A stretch of DNA of 64,000 bases, taken from Caldilinea sp. CFX5. Its GTDB lineage: Bacteria; Chloroflexota; Anaerolineae; Caldilineales; Caldilineaceae. This document shows positions 32,576 to 41,215 of the stretch, one piece after another (within the stretch, counting starts at the first letter, position 1; every line of letters begins with the position of its first letter). Under the pieces are notes generated by a model, which saw only the letters and a program-made list of their open reading frames with translations, had not been told where the DNA came from and searched no databases. The stretch is from assembly GCA_021405325.1 (NCBI GenBank), contig QWII01000034.1, positions 1 through 64,000 on the forward strand, given 5' to 3'. The translations under genes and the position numbers were made by a program.

Positions 32576-35214
32576 ACATTCCCTTGCCCGACTTTGCGCT
32601 GGTGGTCTTGATCGGCCCCTCCGGCAGCGGCAAATCGACCTTTGCCCGCACCCATTTCCTGCCGACCGAAGTGATCTCTTCGGACTTCTGTCGCGGGCTG
32701 GTGTCGGATGATGAAAATAATCAGGCCGCCAGCGATGACGCGTTTGCTGTGTTGCACTATATTGCCGCCAAACGGCTTGCCAACCGTAAGCTGACGGTGA
32801 TCGACGCCACCAATGTCCAGGCCGCCGCCCGCAAACCGTTGCTCGATCTGGCGCGCCAATATCATGCGCTGCCGGTCGCCATTGTGCTGGATCTGCCGGA
32901 ACGACTCTGTCAGGAGCGCAACGCGGCGCGCCCGGATCGCACCTTTGGTCGCCACGTCATTGCTCGGCAACGACGTGATCTCCATCGCAGTCAGCGTGCG
33001 CTCAAACGGGAAGGCTTCCGCCGGCTCTTTACCTTGTGCAGCGAAGAGGAGGTCGCCGCCGTCACCATCAATCGTGAACCACTCTGGAACGACCGCCGCA
33101 CCGATCACGGCCCCTTTGACATCATCGGCGATCTTCACGGCTGCTACGATGAACTGGTCATGCTACTGGAAAAGCTAGGGTATGTAGCGAGTGGTGAGTG
33201 GCAGGCGTTCGGCGCGCTCAGCCGAGCCGTGGCGGGTGGCGAGTCAACCACCGATGCCAATCACCCTGTCACCCCTTCACCCTGTCACCCTGTCAGCTAT
33301 ACCCACCCCGAAGGCCGCCGCGTCATCTTTCTGGGCGACTTGGTGGATCGCGGCCCGCAGATTCCGCAAGTGTTGGCGCTGGTGATGGGGATGGTGGCGG
33401 CTGGGCAGGCGCTCTGTGTGCCGGGCAACCATGATGTGAAGTTGATGCGCAAGTTGAATGGGCGCAATGTACAGATTACCCACGGCCTGGCTGATTCGTT
33501 GGAACAACTGGCGCAAACAACGCCTGAATTTCAACAAAAAGTGGTTGCCTTTATTGACGGGTTGATCAGCCACTACTGGTTGGACAACGGGCGGCTGGTG
33601 GTGGCTCATGCGGGGATGAAAGTGGAGATGATGGGGCGCGCCTCCGGCGCCGTGCGCGACTTTGCCCTCTACGGCGAGACCACCGGCGAGATCGATGACT
33701 TTGGCCTGCCCGTGCGCTACAACTGGGCGGCGGACTATCGCGGACAAACGACGATTGTCTACGGCCATACGCCGGTGCCGACGCCGGAATGGCTCAACCG
33801 CACCATCAACATTGACACGGGTTGCGTCTTTGGCGGCGCGTTGACGGCGTTGCGATATCCGGAAAATGAGTTGGTCGCCGTACCAGCGCTGCGCACCTAT
33901 GCCGAACCACAGCGTCCGCTGGCGCCGCCGGTTGCCACACCGACTGCACTGACTCTACAGCAACAGCAAGACGATCTGCTCGACATCAGCGATGTGACGG
34001 GGAAGCGCATTGTCAACACCCGCCTCATGGCCAACATTACAATCCGCGAGGAAAATGCCATACCGGCGCTCGAAGTGATGAGCCGTTTCGCCGTCAACCC
34101 GAAGTGGCTGCTCTACCTGCCGCCGACTATGTCCCCTTGTGAAACGAGCAAATTACCCGCCTATCTGGAGCATCCGGCGGAGGCGTTGGCCTACTTCCGC
34201 GACAATGGCGTGACGCAGGTCATCTGTGAAGAGAAGCACATGGGGTCGCGGGCTGTAGTGGTGATTGCCAAAGAGGAAGCAGCCGTGCAGCGGCGTTTTG
34301 GCATAGTCAATGAAGGGATCGGCGTCTGTTACACCCGCACGGGTCGCCGCTTTTTCACCGATGATGCCCTGGAAGCTGCGTTTTTGGAACGGGCGCGCAA
34401 TGCTATCACCGCCGCTGGTCTCTGGGAAGAATTGGCGACTGACTGGTGTGTGTTGGATTGTGAGTTGATGCCCTGGTCGGCCAAGGCGCAGGAGTTATTA
34501 CAGGTGCAATATGCGGCAACGGGGGCGGCGGCGCAGGCGGCGCTGCAAAGCACACTGGCCGCGCTCACCCAAACAACGCAACACAATCCGGCGGCAGCGC
34601 CGTTACTCGCCCATTACCAGGAACGGTCGCAGATGGTGGCGGATTATGTCGCCGCCTATCGACGCTACTGCTGGCCGGTGACGGCGCTGACTGATCTCAA
34701 ACTCGCGCCTTTTCATTTGCTGGCGAGTGAAGGGGCGGTGCATGTGGACAAAGATCATCGGTGGCATCTGACAACCTTGGCGCGACTAGCGGCGGCAGAC
34801 CCTGAGCTTTTCCAGGCTACTGCCTATCAACTGGTTGATCTGACGGATGTAGCAAGTCAGGCTGCTGCCATTGCCTGGTGGGAACAGTTGACCGGCATTG
34901 GCGGCGAAGGCATGGTGGTTAAGCCGTTGGATTTTGTCGTGCGGGGAGCCAAGGGCTTGTTGCAACCGGCGGTGAAATGTCGGGGGCGGGAATACTTGCG
35001 CATCATTTATGGGCCGGAATACACTGCGCCGACGCAGATCGAACGCTTGCGCCAGCGCGGTTTGCACGCCAAGCGGGGTCTGGCGCTCCGTGAGTTTTCC
35101 TTGGGGCTGGAAGCGCTGGAACGTTTTGTCCGCCGTGAGCCATTGCGGCGTGTCCATGAGTGTGTGTTTGGTGTGCTGGCGCTGGAAAGTGAACCGATTG
35201 ACCCGCGATTATAA
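32572..35214 (+). CDS. pnkp: Pnkp polynucleotide kinase-phosphatase-ligase
   Basis: An 880-residue RNA repair enzyme. The kinase has P-loop GPSGSGKST (residues 15-23). The metallophosphatase starts at residue 183 (DIIGDLHGCYDE, then GDLVDRGP, GNHD, YGHTP). The C-terminal ligase/adenylyltransferase has Lys555 in EEKHMGSR. It heals and seals cleaved RNA with Hen1. Residues ~205-243, between the first two phosphatase motifs, contain an insertion derived partly from octamer repeats (NHPVTPSPCHPVS). ATGA overlap with hen1 gives coupling. Confidence 0.95.
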   Translation: MNIPLPDFALVVLIGPSGSGKSTFARTHFLPTEVISSDFCRGLVSDDENNQAASDDAFAVLHYIAAKRLANRKLTVIDATNVQAAARKPLLDLARQYHALPVAIVLDLPERLCQERNAARPDRTFGRHVIARQRRDLHRSQRALKREGFRRLFTLCSEEEVAAVTINREPLWNDRRTDHGPFDIIGDLHGCYDELVMLLEKLGYVASGEWQAFGALSRAVAGGESTTDANHPVTPSPCHPVSYTHPEGRRVIFLGDLVDRGPQIPQVLALVMGMVAAGQALCVPGNHDVKLMRKLNGRNVQITHGLADSLEQLAQTTPEFQQKVVAFIDGLISHYWLDNGRLVVAHAGMKVEMMGRASGAVRDFALYGETTGEIDDFGLPVRYNWAADYRGQTTIVYGHTPVPTPEWLNRTINIDTGCVFGGALTALRYPENELVAVPALRTYAEPQRPLAPPVATPTALTLQQQQDDLLDISDVTGKRIVNTRLMANITIREENAIPALEVMSRFAVNPKWLLYLPPTMSPCETSKLPAYLEHPAEALAYFRDNGVTQVICEEKHMGSRAVVVIAKEEAAVQRRFGIVNEGIGVCYTRTGRRFFTDDALEAAFLERARNAITAAGLWEELATDWCVLDCELMPWSAKAQELLQVQYAATGAAAQAALQSTLAALTQTTQHNPAAAPLLAHYQERSQMVADYVAAYRRYCWPVTALTDLKLAPFHLLASEGAVHVDKDHRWHLTTLARLAAADPELFQATAYQLVDLTDVASQAAAIAWWEQLTGIGGEGMVVKPLDFVVRGAKGLLQPAVKCRGREYLRIIYGPEYTAPTQIERLRQRGLHAKRGLALREFSLGLEALERFVRREPLRRVHECVFGVLALESEPIDPRL
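33261..33292. repeat. Four octamer repeats (TCACCCTG) inside pnkp
   Basis: TCACCCTG, TCACCCCT, TCACCCTG, TCACCCTG run in tandem, in frame, encoding a His/Pro/Ser loop between phosphatase motifs. Same style as the heptamer tract in the glycosyltransferase gene. Confidence 0.85.
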
Positions 35215-35236
35215 GCTCATTTTTGGGCTGCTATGT

Positions 35237-35242
35237 TATAAT
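35237..35242 (+). promoter_or_regulatory. Extended -10 promoter for the toxin-antitoxin genes
   Basis: TGT-TATAAT is an extended -10 element 76 bases before the antitoxin start. A second TATAAT at 35268-35273 may be another start site. It would allow transcription separate from pnkp. Confidence 0.5.
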
Positions 35243-35317
35243 CGCTATCGTAGAAACTACACACAGATATAATGTGACGTCGGTTGTATTTTGCTGTAGT
35301 TTGATCAGGAAAATAAT

Positions 35318-35572
35318 ATGAATGCGGTAACGATTACTGCTGCAAAGCGCAATTTAGAACAGTTGATTACTCAAGTGATTGACAATGCCGACCCGACCAT
35401 CGTCAGCACAGATAACGGCAAACAGATCGTGATGATGCCATTAGATGAATTTAACTCCTGGCAAGAAACTATTTATCTACTTTCAAGCCCAGCCAACGCT
35501 GCTCATTTACGCCGTTCTATCGCCCAGGCTAAAGCAGGTCAAACTATGGAGCGGGAGTTAATTGAAGAATGA
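35318..35572 (+). CDS. yefM: YefM/Phd-type antitoxin
   Basis: An 84-residue protein starting MNAVTITAAKRNLEQLITQV, with the DNA-binding YefM/Phd core (STDNGKQIVMMPLDEFNSWQETIYLL) and a toxin-binding tail (IAQAKAGQTMERELIEE). It neutralises YoeB and represses its own operon with it. Its stop overlaps the toxin ATG by four bases. AGGAAA lies upstream of its start. Confidence 0.9.
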   Translation: MNAVTITAAKRNLEQLITQVIDNADPTIVSTDNGKQIVMMPLDEFNSWQETIYLLSSPANAAHLRRSIAQAKAGQTMERELIEE

Positions 35573-35914
35573 GACTGGTCTTTACCGAAGCCGGTTGGGA
35601 AGATTATCTTTGGTTTCAAGAGCATGACCGGAAGTTGTTGAAGCGAATTATGGGAGTTAGGAATTTGTTTCGGTAATCGTAGGTGCGGTTACAAACCGCA
35701 CCTACGATTACCGGTTTATTTACCTAATGTTCATAATTCGCTGATTCAGGATACATTGCGTTCACCACTGGATGGCATCGGCAAGCCCGAACCGTTGAAA
35801 GCGGATCTCGCTGGATACTGGTCACGCCGCATCAATCAAGAACATCGTCTTGTCTATGAAGCGACTGAAAATGAAGTGGTCATTATTGCTTGTCGTTTTC
35901 ATTACAACAAATGA
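35569..35914 (+). pseudogene. yoeB: YoeB/Txe-type toxin gene split by a MITE-like palindrome
   Basis: The 5' part encodes MRLVFTEAGWEDYLWFQEHD to LLKRI; the 3' part continues with NSLIQDTLRSPLDGIGKPEP, GYWSRRINQEHRLVYEA and IIACRFHYNK. Joined, they make a normal YoeB toxin with catalytic Glu/Arg/His/Tyr region intact. An 83-bp insertion plus TA duplication shifts the frame and gives a stop at 35674-35676. The truncated product lacks the catalytic C-terminus. The antitoxin and downstream genes stay open. Confidence 0.92.
35651..35733. mobile_element. 83-bp MITE-like palindromic insertion in yoeB
   Basis: Flanked by TA on both sides (35649-35650 and 35734-35735); removing the element and one TA restores AAGCGAATTAATTCGCTG, i.e. 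Lys-Arg-Ile-Asn-Ser-Leu. The ends are related (TGGGAGTTAGG and the complement of CCTAATGTTCA). The centre is a near-perfect palindrome GGTAATCGTAGGTGCGGTT. TA duplication suggests an IS630/Tc1-type transposase acting in trans. No such transposase gene was seen here. Confidence 0.82.
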
Positions 35915-36831
35915 CTATCAACCCTAATCTTATTATTCCTGTCGGCACCCAGGTCGTGACGACCGTGGCTGTCACCAAAAGCAACGGTGATCTGCTCTTT
36001 ACCCGTGGCGCGGTTGGTGTGGTGGTCAACGCCCCGGCGCACCCGACCCACGCCTATCGCATCCGCTTTATTGACGGCACGGAATCGTCACTCAACCGGG
36101 GTGACTTTGCCATTCGCAGCCACTTCACCGACCCGCAAGCGCCGGTGGATCGGCTGGCTGATTATGAACTCAACCACTATATCATCTACCGCTGTGTCGT
36201 CGGTTCACGGGCCTATGGCCTGGCCCACGATGCCTCGGACACGGATCGGCGCGGGATCTATTTGCCGCCGGCGGATCTGCACTGGTCGCTCTATGGCGTG
36301 CCGGAACAACTGGAAAACGATGCCACCCAGGAGTGTTACTGGGAGTTACAGAAGTTTTTGGTGCTGGCGTTGAAAGCCAATCCGAACATCCTTGAATGTC
36401 TTTACACGCCACTGGTGGAAGAGGCGACGCCGTTGGCGCAAGAGTTGTTGGCGCTACGCACTGGTTTTCTCTCCAAGCTGATCTACCAGACCTACAACGG
36501 CTATGTCACTTCCCAGTTTCACAAGCTGCAACAGCACTGGAAAAATGAGGGCGAGATCCGCTGGAAGCACGCCATGCACCTGATTCGCTTGCTGCTGGCC
36601 GGTGTGACCGCGTTGCGTGAAGGCTACATTCCGGTGGATGTGGGCGACCACCGTGAGTCGTTGCTGACAATCCGGCGTGGTGAGCTGATCTGGGAGGAGG
36701 TCAATGCGTGGCGCTTGCGTCTCCACCAGGAATTTGACGCCGCCTTTCAAACAACCACGTTGCCGGAGCGGCCCGATTACGAAGCGGCGAATGCCTTTTT
36801 GATCAAAGCGCGCAGGAGTATGGCAGCATGA
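35911..36831 (+). CDS. COG3541-type predicted nucleotidyltransferase, copy 1
   Basis: About 306 residues. An N-terminal ~75-residue SH3-like barrel (PVGTQVVTTVAVTKSNGDLL) precedes a pol-beta-fold nucleotidyltransferase: Gly-Ser and Asp110/Asp112 in VGSRAYGLAHDASDTDRRG. The remaining helical part (YNGYVTSQF, IRWKHAMHLIRLLLAG) is typical. The family is found with RNA repair genes and may add nucleotides to RNA or protein ends. Its ATG at 35911 overlaps the toxin stop, so it was probably coupled to toxin translation. Confidence 0.85.
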   Translation: MTINPNLIIPVGTQVVTTVAVTKSNGDLLFTRGAVGVVVNAPAHPTHAYRIRFIDGTESSLNRGDFAIRSHFTDPQAPVDRLADYELNHYIIYRCVVGSRAYGLAHDASDTDRRGIYLPPADLHWSLYGVPEQLENDATQECYWELQKFLVLALKANPNILECLYTPLVEEATPLAQELLALRTGFLSKLIYQTYNGYVTSQFHKLQQHWKNEGEIRWKHAMHLIRLLLAGVTALREGYIPVDVGDHRESLLTIRRGELIWEEVNAWRLRLHQEFDAAFQTTTLPERPDYEAANAFLIKARRSMAA

Positions 36832-37583
36832 TGAAGATTGATCCCCGTTTAACCCAGGTCGTGGCGGAACAGCCCTACCCATTTCTCTTTGTCACCATCA
36901 GCGGCGCACACCTCTATGGCTTTCCGTCGCCGGATTCAGATTATGATCTACGTGGCGTCCACATTTTGCCGCTGACCACCGCTGTCAGCTTAGATCCCGA
37001 ACCGCAGACGATTGAACATTCAGAAATCAGAGAGGGGTTGGAACTGGATGTGGTATCGCATGAGGTCAAAAAGTTTTTCGAGATGATGCTCAAACGCAAC
37101 GGTTATGTGCTGGAGCAACTCTACTCGCCGCTGGTGATCCGCACTACACCCTTTCATGAGGAACTCAAGGCGATTGCCCATGATTGCCTCACCCGTCACC
37201 ATGCCCATCACTATCTGGGCTTTGTGCAAACCCAGTGGCGACTTTTCGAAAAGGAAGAGCCGCGGCGCGTCAAACCGCTGCTCTATGTCTATCGGGTTCT
37301 GCTGACTGGCATTCATCTGATGCAGACCGGTGTGGTCGAAGCCAACTTGTTGCATTTGAACGAACAGTTCCGCCTGCCCTACATTCCTGATCTGGTGGCG
37401 CGGAAGGTGAACAGCGTTGAAAAAGCCACCTTAGCCGACGCAGATGTCACTTTCCATCAACGCGAATTCGAACGGCTAGTCGATGAACTGGTCAAGGCGC
37501 GGGATGCCAGCACGTTGCCCGATGCGCCCAGCGGCAAAGCGGCGTTGAATGATCTGTTGGTGCGGATCAGGCTGCAACCGTAG
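36828..37583 (+). CDS. COG3541-type predicted nucleotidyltransferase, copy 2
   Basis: A 251-residue protein with ISGAHLYGFPSPDSDYDLRG (catalytic Asp38 and Asp40) and helical tail YLGFVQTQWRLF, VKPLLYVYRVLLTGIHLM. It is distantly related to copy 1 and lacks the N-terminal barrel. It overlaps copy 1 by four bases (ATGA). The pair may form a heterodimer. The substrate is unknown; an RNA-repair role comes from the neighbours. Confidence 0.85.
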   Translation: MMKIDPRLTQVVAEQPYPFLFVTISGAHLYGFPSPDSDYDLRGVHILPLTTAVSLDPEPQTIEHSEIREGLELDVVSHEVKKFFEMMLKRNGYVLEQLYSPLVIRTTPFHEELKAIAHDCLTRHHAHHYLGFVQTQWRLFEKEEPRRVKPLLYVYRVLLTGIHLMQTGVVEANLLHLNEQFRLPYIPDLVARKVNSVEKATLADADVTFHQREFERLVDELVKARDASTLPDAPSGKAALNDLLVRIRLQP

Positions 37584-37595
37584 ATTTTTGCTCAT

Positions 37596-37624
37596 TTGAA
37601 AAGCGCTTGCGAATCAGCTACAAT
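37596..37624 (+). promoter_or_regulatory. Sigma-70-type promoter of the amidohydrolase gene
   Basis: TTGAAA (37596-37601) and TACAAT (37619-37624) with a 17-base spacer, 42 bases before the start codon at 37666. It suggests that the RNA-repair transcript ends or is supplemented here. Confidence 0.7.
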
Positions 37625-37665
37625 AGCATTATCAATTACCTTGCGCTGAATTGGAAAGGCTGACC

Positions 37666-38736
37666 ATGAGCATCTTCGGCAAGCAGGCGGTCATCGACTG
37701 CGATCTCCACAACGAACTTCCGTCCCTGGAAACCCTCTACCCCTATCTGCCCGACCATTGGGTGGACTATTGTCGCGAGTCCGCCTTTCGCGGGCCGGAT
37801 GCCAACGATTATCCGAAAAACGCGCCGATCACGGCGCGACCGGGGTCAAAACCGGAGAAAGGGCTGCCCGGCACGGATCTCGATTTGCTGCGCCAACAAG
37901 CGCTGGATACGACCGATTGGCAAGTGGAACTCGGCATTCTCAACTGTGCCTATCGCGTCGCCAGCGTCCATAACCCCGACTTGGCCGCTTCCTTAGCAAC
38001 GGCGGTCAATCAATGGCAAGTGGAGCATTGGCTGGACAAAGAGCCACGGTTGCGCGCCTCTATCGTCGTCCCTAGCCAGACACCGGAACGGGCGGCCAGA
38101 GAAATCGAACGGTGGGGTGATCATCCTGGTTTTGTCCAGGTGGTGCTGCCGGTGCGCGCCGACGCCCCTTATGGCAACCTGCGCTATGACCCGATTTATG
38201 CGGCGGCGACTAAGCACGATTTGGTGATTGGCATCCAATATGGCGGCGCGCCCGGCCACCCTTCTACGGCGACCGGTTGGGCGGTCAGTTACCTGGAAGA
38301 GTATGCCGGCATGGCTTCGGTCTTTCAGTCGCAGGTGATCAGCTTGATTGTCGAAGGCGTCTTTGATCGCTTCCCGGCCTTGCGAGTGACCTTGATTGAA
38401 GGCGGCTTTACGTGGATGCCGTCGCTTATGTGGCGGATTGACAAGGAGTGGAAGGGCTTGCGTCATAACACGCCGTGGGTCAAGCGGCCCCCGTCGGAGT
38501 ACATGCGTGAACACATCCGCCTCACCACCCAGCCAATTGACGGCCCCGCCGAGGAACGCTACCTGCGCCAGATCATCGAGCAGATGGATTCAGACGACAT
38601 GTTGCTCTTTGCCAGTGACTATCCGCACTGGCACTATGATACGGCGGCAGAGGCGTTGCCGGTGCAGGTGGAAGAGGGGTTGTTGAAGAAAATTTTGGTA
38701 GAGAATGCGCGGGGCTGGTATCGCCTGGCTTCATGA
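37666..38736 (+). CDS. Amidohydrolase-2 family (ACMSD-like) metal-dependent enzyme
   Basis: About 356 residues: TIM-barrel with VIDCDLHNELPS at the N-terminus (the metal HxH site reads His-Asn, as in many close relatives), a central HPGFVQVVLPV, IQYGGAP, LRVTLIEGGFTWMPSL, and C-terminal FASDYPHWHYDTA with the conserved Asp. It likely decarboxylates or hydrolyses an aromatic or cyclic acid. ATG at 37666 follows GGAAAGG. Its stop overlaps the pentapeptide gene start. Confidence 0.85.
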   Translation: MSIFGKQAVIDCDLHNELPSLETLYPYLPDHWVDYCRESAFRGPDANDYPKNAPITARPGSKPEKGLPGTDLDLLRQQALDTTDWQVELGILNCAYRVASVHNPDLAASLATAVNQWQVEHWLDKEPRLRASIVVPSQTPERAAREIERWGDHPGFVQVVLPVRADAPYGNLRYDPIYAAATKHDLVIGIQYGGAPGHPSTATGWAVSYLEEYAGMASVFQSQVISLIVEGVFDRFPALRVTLIEGGFTWMPSLMWRIDKEWKGLRHNTPWVKRPPSEYMREHIRLTTQPIDGPAEERYLRQIIEQMDSDDMLLFASDYPHWHYDTAAEALPVQVEEGLLKKILVENARGWYRLAS

Positions 38737-39395
38737 TGAGAAATTCCCAACGATTACACGCGCCGCGATTGCCGACCCGTTTTACCCATGATGCCGGTGC
38801 GAATCACCTGCTACAGGATTTTGCCGAGTTTGCCGCAATACCGTTGGACCGTGCTGACTTCACTGCCCAATCAGCGGCCCACGTCACCTTCACGGGTGTT
38901 CTTTGTAAACAAGGGCGCTGGACAGAGAGCCGGTTACAGGGCGTGCGTTGCACCGATACGCGCTTGGAGGGTTGTGACCTCGCCAATGCTGCCTGGGAAC
39001 GGTTGACCGCCCACCGTGTCGAGTTCCTCACTTCACAACTTGTCGGTTTCACCGCCCTGGAAGCGCATCTCCAACATGTGCGCTTCCAGGGCTGCAACGC
39101 CCAATTTGCCGGCTTCCGCTTTGCCACTTGCAAGAGCGTCCGTTTTGAACAGTGCGACTTGCGTCACGCTGATTTTCAACGAGCCGATCTCTCCGGCGTT
39201 GTCTTCCACAAATGCGACTTGAGCCACGCCCAACTCTCCGGGGCGACGTTGAAAGGAACTGACTTTCGCGGCTCCAAGATTGATGAGATGCGGGTCGGGA
39301 TGCAAGAACTGCCGGGCGCGATTGTTGATCCCTTTCAGGCCGCCTATATTGCCGGGTTGCTGGGTGTGATCATCAAGGGTGAGGGTGACGAATAG
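38733..39395 (+). CDS. Pentapeptide-repeat protein
   Basis: A 220-residue protein. Residues ~65-190 form a right-handed quadrilateral helix of A(D/N)LxX-like repeats (FQGCNAQFAGFRF, FEQCDLRHADFQRADLSGVV, KCDLSHAQLSGATLKGTDF). The C-terminal DPFQAAYIAGLLGVII is typical of a pentapeptide subfamily. Some members mimic DNA, but the role here is not known. It overlaps the amidohydrolase stop by four bases and the convergent NB-ARC gene by 23 bases. Confidence 0.85.
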   Translation: MMRNSQRLHAPRLPTRFTHDAGANHLLQDFAEFAAIPLDRADFTAQSAAHVTFTGVLCKQGRWTESRLQGVRCTDTRLEGCDLANAAWERLTAHRVEFLTSQLVGFTALEAHLQHVRFQGCNAQFAGFRFATCKSVRFEQCDLRHADFQRADLSGVVFHKCDLSHAQLSGATLKGTDFRGSKIDEMRVGMQELPGAIVDPFQAAYIAGLLGVIIKGEGDE

Positions 39396-40938
39396 CTGTA
39401 CCCCCGTTCACAACATGAGCGACATTGGTTTCCTTCTCCCACTGGAAGAGTACTTCGGTCTGCAAAAAGGTTTGAGTAATCCGATGCAAGCGGTAGACCG
39501 GCTGTTCGACGCACCCCCGAATCTCGACTAGCGAATAATCGGCCAGGCGGGTGACGGCTTCCTGGAGGGCAGCTTCACTCAGCGCACTCATGTTTCTGAT
39601 CCAGCCAATGTCCTCGCCCTCGGCGCCAATGAAAAGCATGGCAAGGAGCAAGTGCCGCGCATCGTGACTCAACAGTTGCCAACTGCGCCGGTAGATGTGG
39701 GTGTACATACTTTCCGGCAATTGCTGGCGCGCATGGTGCAGCCCATCCAGAATCGTCGCCAGCGGTAGGCGGCCCAATTGCGTGCTAACCAGACGAATCG
39801 CCAGCGGCAATCCGCCAATCGCCGCATAAATTTGTTCGACAACCGGCAGGGCAATGGGGCTGAGTTGATTTTTGCGTTGCGCTTCATACCGCATTAAAGC
39901 CGCACTGCTTTCAAACGACAGTTCCGGCACATGAAAAGTTTGCACAAAAGGCGCGTAGCGCAAGGTGTGACGGCTCGTCAACAAAAAACGACTCTGGCCG
40001 GCCAGCGCTTGCAGGGTGGTCAACAACTTCTGGGCATCGGCCAGTGTCTCCAAATTATCGATGACAATCAAATAGGGTTGCTGGGCGAAGACAGCCTGTA
40101 AACGCGCTTGTAACTGCGCCGCTGCTAGACCACTGGCATCCGCCAGCCCTAGCTGGGCGGCCAGGTGTAAAAGAATTTCTTCGGTTGTTTGCACTGGACT
40201 CTTGACTGCTTCCAGACGACCCTGGTCGCTGAAGTAACTGTGGCGGGCCTGCACCCATAGCAGATCTTGAAAGCGCCCCTGGTGCGCACATGCTTCTGCC
40301 ACGGCTCGCGCCAGTGTCGTCTTGCCGATGCCGCCCAAGCCCTCAATGCTGACAAAAGAGGACTGCTCCGGCGCCGTAAGCAGGGTCACGATCTGCTGGA
40401 CAAAGGGTTCGATGCCAAAAAGTTTGGTATGTTCCGGCGGCGGCAGGTGGCGACATAGATAGCGCGCCTGCCGTCGCTCATGGGCTTCCTTTTCCGCCCG
40501 GCGCACCAAATCGGTCAGTAAGCGCAAGCCAAATTCAAGCCGCCGCCGGATCTGGCGTTCTTCGACATGGGCGCCACTTGCTAATTCTTGCACAGTCAAA
40601 GGTAAGGGCGTCAGGTAACGGTAGTAGAGGACGCTCCAGGCTTCCAACGTAGCATTGTTGACTTGAAAATCTTGCGCCAGATCGGCGAGCAATTGCTGGC
40701 GCGGCAGGGATGCGCCTGGTGGATTGGCGAGCGCTTCTGCTTGGCGATAGGTGGCCAATTGGTGGGTGACAAGCGTAACGAGGTAGTCATAAAGTTGAAT
40801 TGCGCGCTCTGCTGGCGTATGTGCGTTGTGGTCTAGTAACAGGTCTAGGGTTAACAGATGCGCCGGCGGGTCATGCGCCTGTCGCCACTGCTTCAAGGCA
40901 CATTCCAACAAATCGGGTGTAATTTGCGCAAGCTCCAT
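39373..40938 (-). CDS. NB-ARC (STAND) ATPase without C-terminal repeats
   Basis: A 521-residue protein. An N-terminal ~170-residue helical part includes a helix-turn-helix-like region (LTVQELASGAHVEERQIRRR). The NB-ARC domain has Walker A GLGGIGKTT (200-208), Walker B YLIVIDNLE (289-297), sensor LLTSRH (319-324) and GGLPLA (375-380), then a winged helix (LVEIRGCVEQPVYRLHRITQ). STAND ATPases are switches in signalling or phage defence; here the usual sensor repeats (TPR/WD40) are missing, so it may be a short or truncated form. Confidence 0.82.
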   Translation of the reverse strand: MELAQITPDLLECALKQWRQAHDPPAHLLTLDLLLDHNAHTPAERAIQLYDYLVTLVTHQLATYRQAEALANPPGASLPRQQLLADLAQDFQVNNATLEAWSVLYYRYLTPLPLTVQELASGAHVEERQIRRRLEFGLRLLTDLVRRAEKEAHERRQARYLCRHLPPPEHTKLFGIEPFVQQIVTLLTAPEQSSFVSIEGLGGIGKTTLARAVAEACAHQGRFQDLLWVQARHSYFSDQGRLEAVKSPVQTTEEILLHLAAQLGLADASGLAAAQLQARLQAVFAQQPYLIVIDNLETLADAQKLLTTLQALAGQSRFLLTSRHTLRYAPFVQTFHVPELSFESSAALMRYEAQRKNQLSPIALPVVEQIYAAIGGLPLAIRLVSTQLGRLPLATILDGLHHARQQLPESMYTHIYRRSWQLLSHDARHLLLAMLFIGAEGEDIGWIRNMSALSEAALQEAVTRLADYSLVEIRGCVEQPVYRLHRITQTFLQTEVLFQWEKETNVAHVVNGGTAIRHPHP

Positions 40939-41025
40939 TAAAACCTTCTTTTCTGTAAGGAGTGACCGATTTTAGTCGGGTTTTTGTCGTAAAGTGATAG
41001 TAATGTAAATAGCGAATTCAGTAAA

Positions 41026-41031
41026 ATTATA
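41026..41031 (-). promoter_or_regulatory. Extended -10 promoter of the NB-ARC gene
   Basis: On the minus strand TGC-TATAAT lies 88 bases before the NB-ARC start. No clear -35. The 277-bp gap 40939-41215 is a divergent promoter region. Confidence 0.5.
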
Positions 41032-41056
41032 GCATGGAAAAGTTACTGAAGATCTA

Positions 41057-41084
41057 TTGAGTTTCTACAAAAACTCTACATAAT
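41057..41084 (+). promoter_or_regulatory. Candidate promoter of the LVIVD/metalloprotease gene
   Basis: TTGAGT (41057-41062) and CATAAT (41079-41084) with a 16-base spacer, about 130 bases before the start codon at 41216. Confidence 0.5.
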
Positions 41085-41215
41085 TGGAATTGGGTCGTTC
41101 TCCTTGCTGTCCTCTTTGCTGCTACTGCCCGCATTGCTGTCAACCACTATTCATTTCTAATCCGGCAAATTCATCTTTGCCGTAACGCAAAAGCAATGAA
41201 AAGGAGCGTTACGTC

